NCBI GenBank assembly: GCA_903885895.1
Contig: CAISKC010000506.1
Location: forward strand, 1 to 6,923
Direction of reading: 5' to 3'
DNA: 6,923 nucleotides
DNA from: an uncultured Legionella sp.
GTDB lineage: Bacteria > Pseudomonadota > Gammaproteobacteria > Legionellales > Legionellaceae
The notes under the pieces were generated by a model. The model made no database searches. It was not told where the DNA came from and was given only the letters and a program-made list of their open reading frames with translations. Positions 5,486 to 6,923 of the stretch are shown in pieces (position 1 is the stretch's first letter; the number at the start of each line of letters is the position of its first letter). The position numbers and the translations under genes were made by a program.

Positions 5486-6676
5486 TTAACATATCGTACA
5501 CGATGATATATGAGTGGCCTCAGCGCTTGTTGCTAGGCCATTTTTCTTGTGATCTAACGCAGGAAATGCTGCTAGATTATCAACGGTCCCAATTTGGTAA
5601 ACCTTACCAGTATCTAATCGTGTGATGACGATGTCTTCGATGAAATCAATAAAATTAGCACGTAATCCAGCTTCATATCCATTGGGGGCACTGTCTAAAT
5701 ATTTTGCTTTAATCGTGCCTGATAAGCGTGCAGGATAATCAACATGCAGCTTTGCTTTTTCTGCATACATGCCATCGCGTGCATGTTTATGGGTTTCGGG
5801 AGAAACTTGAATCCCAATACCTGGACACTCCAAATTATATCCATGGCTTCCGCCTCTTAAAAATTTGATAATATGAAAAAATCCGCCACCATGTGAAAAG
5901 GGTACTGGGGTATCTTCTGTGATGCTTTTGTGTTTACCCCAATGAGGTGGGCGCGTGTAGGGTAGATTAGCGTCTTGAAAGCAACCATTGTTTAAAAAAA
6001 ATTGCTCTTGTTCTGTCTTTGCTCGGTTTAAAATATCTAAAAAATTATGACAGGCATCAAGATGCGTGCCATCAATATGAATAGCTCTTAATGCTTGTTG
6101 CAATGCTTGATTGACCTCGTATGAATGGCAATATTTACCTGAAAATCGATTGAAAATAGAATGTTGTAATGTTTCCAGATCACCTTTCTTTACGCAATCA
6201 ATCACCCATTCTTCTGCTGCAAGGGGCGGTAAGAATGCTTGTACTCTTTTGCGTGCTGTATTGATAAGGGTGTTTTTTAGTTCTTCCGATAGCGTATATT
6301 GTTCTAATACTTGTATTCCGTTTCGTTCTACATCTATTTTTGCTAAAGTCTCATGTTGTCCTTCAGTAAGCTGTGAAAGCATCGCAGGCATGTTTTGTGT
6401 GATATAGAATGCTACTTCTTCTCCGGGTATTCCGAAAAACCTAGTTATATTGTTGCCTATTAAGAGTTTGGTTTTAATCAAGGCAAATTGTTTTTCTGGA
6501 TCTAGTTGCGTCAAATAAGCAGTTATATCAAATGTATCGCCAAAAGTGAGTCGTACAAGAGGGCGTATATCATTCTTAGCTTGTATCAGTTCTTGACGTT
6601 TCAGTTTTTGCGTCGTGTTATGCCAAGTTTCAAAAAAAGTTGATTTTAAGGTGTATGTTTCTGTTGGGGTCAACAT
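5486..6676 (-). CDS. Orphan protein, effector-like, with CaaX-like C-terminus
   Basis: I do not recognise this 396-residue protein. It has no signal peptide or membrane segment. Residues 1-230 look mainly helical, with charged amphipathic stretches (for example 130-150 and 185-225). Residues 240-370 look more beta-rich, with glycine clusters (SHGGGFFHIIKFLRGGSHGY, 261-280) and a block PARLSGTIKAKYLDSAPNGYEAGL (315-338) that reads like a conserved core. A final polar linker leads to SCTIC, whose last four residues (Cys393-Thr-Ile-Cys) fit a CaaX box. The ATG at 6676 has only a weak tgga about ten bases upstream. The gene converges on the carboxypeptidase gene with six bases between stops, and its 3' coding part contains the other gene's terminator in antisense. 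An IS256-type element lies immediately upstream and may contribute its promoter. A secreted effector role is inferred from size, orphan status and the C-terminus only. Confidence 0.8.
   Translation of the reverse strand: MLTPTETYTLKSTFFETWHNTTQKLKRQELIQAKNDIRPLVRLTFGDTFDITAYLTQLDPEKQFALIKTKLLIGNNITRFFGIPGEEVAFYITQNMPAMLSQLTEGQHETLAKIDVERNGIQVLEQYTLSEELKNTLINTARKRVQAFLPPLAAEEWVIDCVKKGDLETLQHSIFNRFSGKYCHSYEVNQALQQALRAIHIDGTHLDACHNFLDILNRAKTEQEQFFLNNGCFQDANLPYTRPPHWGKHKSITEDTPVPFSHGGGFFHIIKFLRGGSHGYNLECPGIGIQVSPETHKHARDGMYAEKAKLHVDYPARLSGTIKAKYLDSAPNGYEAGLRANFIDFIEDIVITRLDTGKVYQIGTVDNLAAFPALDHKKNGLATSAEATHISSCTIC
5515..5548 (+). terminator. Intrinsic terminator of the carboxypeptidase gene
   Basis: tggcct (5515-5520) pairs with aggcca (5535-5540), and agc (5522-5524) pairs with gct (5532-5534) across one bulged C, leaving a 7-base loop. 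A T-tract, tttttctt (5541-5548), follows directly on the plus strand. It lies 36 bases after the carboxypeptidase stop. The same bases encode part of the C-terminus of the opposing gene, so this terminator is embedded antisense in coding sequence. Confidence 0.8.
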
Positions 6677-6693
6677 TTCGAGTTCCAGTGCTT

Positions 6694-6744
6694 ATTATAT
6701 GATCAAAGTGTTGTCATTATATCATATCTCGTCTTTGAGGTTAA
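6694..6744 (-). promoter_or_regulatory. Promoter(s) for the 5486-6676 gene, partly in the IS end
   Basis: On the minus strand a -10 box tataat (6716-6721) is preceded after exactly 17 bases by ttaacc (6739-6744), four of six matches to the -35 consensus. A second perfect tataat lies at 6694-6699, nearer the gene but without a good -35. The -35 hexamer appears to fall at the edge of the insertion sequence, which would make this a hybrid promoter. The transcript would start about 30 bases before the ATG at 6676. Confidence 0.45.
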
Positions 6745-6923
6745 GTCCGTATACTGCTGTAAATTCAAGATGAGCAAGAAGTATTAGCGTCATCGTTAAA
6801 ATTCGGTACTATTGAGTTGCGAAACAACAATAACAACCGAGGAGATTAGCGATGACGGATTACAATGTTACCGTAGGAAAAGACCTGCTGCCAGAACTTT
6901 TATCAGGTCAAGATGGCCTGGCT
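6736..6923 (+). mobile_element. Left end of an IS256-family insertion sequence (truncated by window)
   Basis: Bases upstream of the transposase start, from roughly 6736, change in character (ggttaagtccgtatactgctgtaaattc) and probably contain the terminal inverted repeat. The exact boundary and the 8-base target duplication usual for IS256 cannot be fixed without the right end. The non-coding stretch of about 115 bases before the transposase start is in keeping with this family. The element continues past the window. Confidence 0.6.
6852..6923 (+). CDS. IS256-family (mutator-type) transposase, 5' part only
   Basis: Only the first 24 codons are present: MTDYNVTVGKDLLPELLSGQ followed by DGLA, open to the window edge. 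This opening, with LLPELLSGQDGLA, matches my recollection of the N-terminus of mutator-type DDE transposases of the IS256 family, which cut and paste or copy the element through a DDE catalytic core not visible here. The start is well defined: aggag (6840-6844) sits 7 bases before the ATG. Whether the full gene is intact cannot be told. The family call rests on a short peptide, so some doubt remains. Confidence 0.8.
   Translation, partial: MTDYNVTVGKDLLPELLSGQDGLA

Noticed and set aside
6111..6407. Plus-strand 98-codon frame
   Set aside because: Antisense to the 5486-6676 gene, with Ser/Cys-rich low-quality composition and no ribosome binding site; the opposite frame is far longer.
1..6923. 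CRISPR array, tRNA or rRNA genes
   Set aside because: No regularly spaced repeats and no recognisable tRNA arms or rRNA sequence were seen on either strand.

Overview
The window looks like an accessory-rich chromosomal segment of an AT-rich gammaproteobacterium. The asparaginyl-tRNA synthetase aligns closely, from its inner start to its C-terminus, with the Escherichia coli protein as I remember it. The mix of effector-like orphan genes, C-termini resembling eukaryotic prenylation signals, short palindromic repeats and an IS256-type transposase suggests a host-associated lineage such as Legionellales (Legionella/Coxiella/Berkiella-like). The genus is an inference; nothing here fixes it.

Layout. 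Bases 1-658 hold no convincing gene, but carry a REP-like palindrome (189-251), a cluster of GATC sites and a perfect DnaA box inside a palindrome (421-440). A small plus-strand gene (659-1036) encodes a 125-residue protein with an RMF/CrpP-like motif and a C-terminal membrane segment. Facing it on the minus strand (1104-2201) is a 365-residue orphan with a likely Cys-His-Asp triad of the transglutaminase/papain-like type. Its 5' end overlaps a MITE-like element (2124-2250). Next, also on the minus strand, is asnS (2423-3826), the one clear housekeeping gene. Across a short divergent intergenic region lies an M14-type cytosolic carboxypeptidase (3995-5479) with a GC-rich, Ala/Pro-rich C-terminal extension ending CCAMS. 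It converges, with six bases between stop codons, on a minus-strand orphan (5486-6676) whose protein ends SCTIC. The right edge holds the left end of an IS256-family insertion sequence with the first 24 codons of its transposase.

How the genes may work together. asnS charges tRNA-Asn and is probably unrelated to its neighbours. The convergent pair at 3995-6676 is the most interesting part: both proteins end in four residues that fit a CaaX box (CAMS and CTIC), the signal for host farnesylation used by some intracellular bacterial effectors. With the triad-bearing orphan at 1104-2201, this suggests a small effector island beside an insertion sequence. Secretion, prenylation and enzymatic activity are all untested inferences. 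Gene expression seems locally rewired by mobile DNA: the insertion sequence end appears to supply a -35 box upstream of the 5486-6676 gene, and the MITE-like element covers the 5' end of the 1104-2201 gene.
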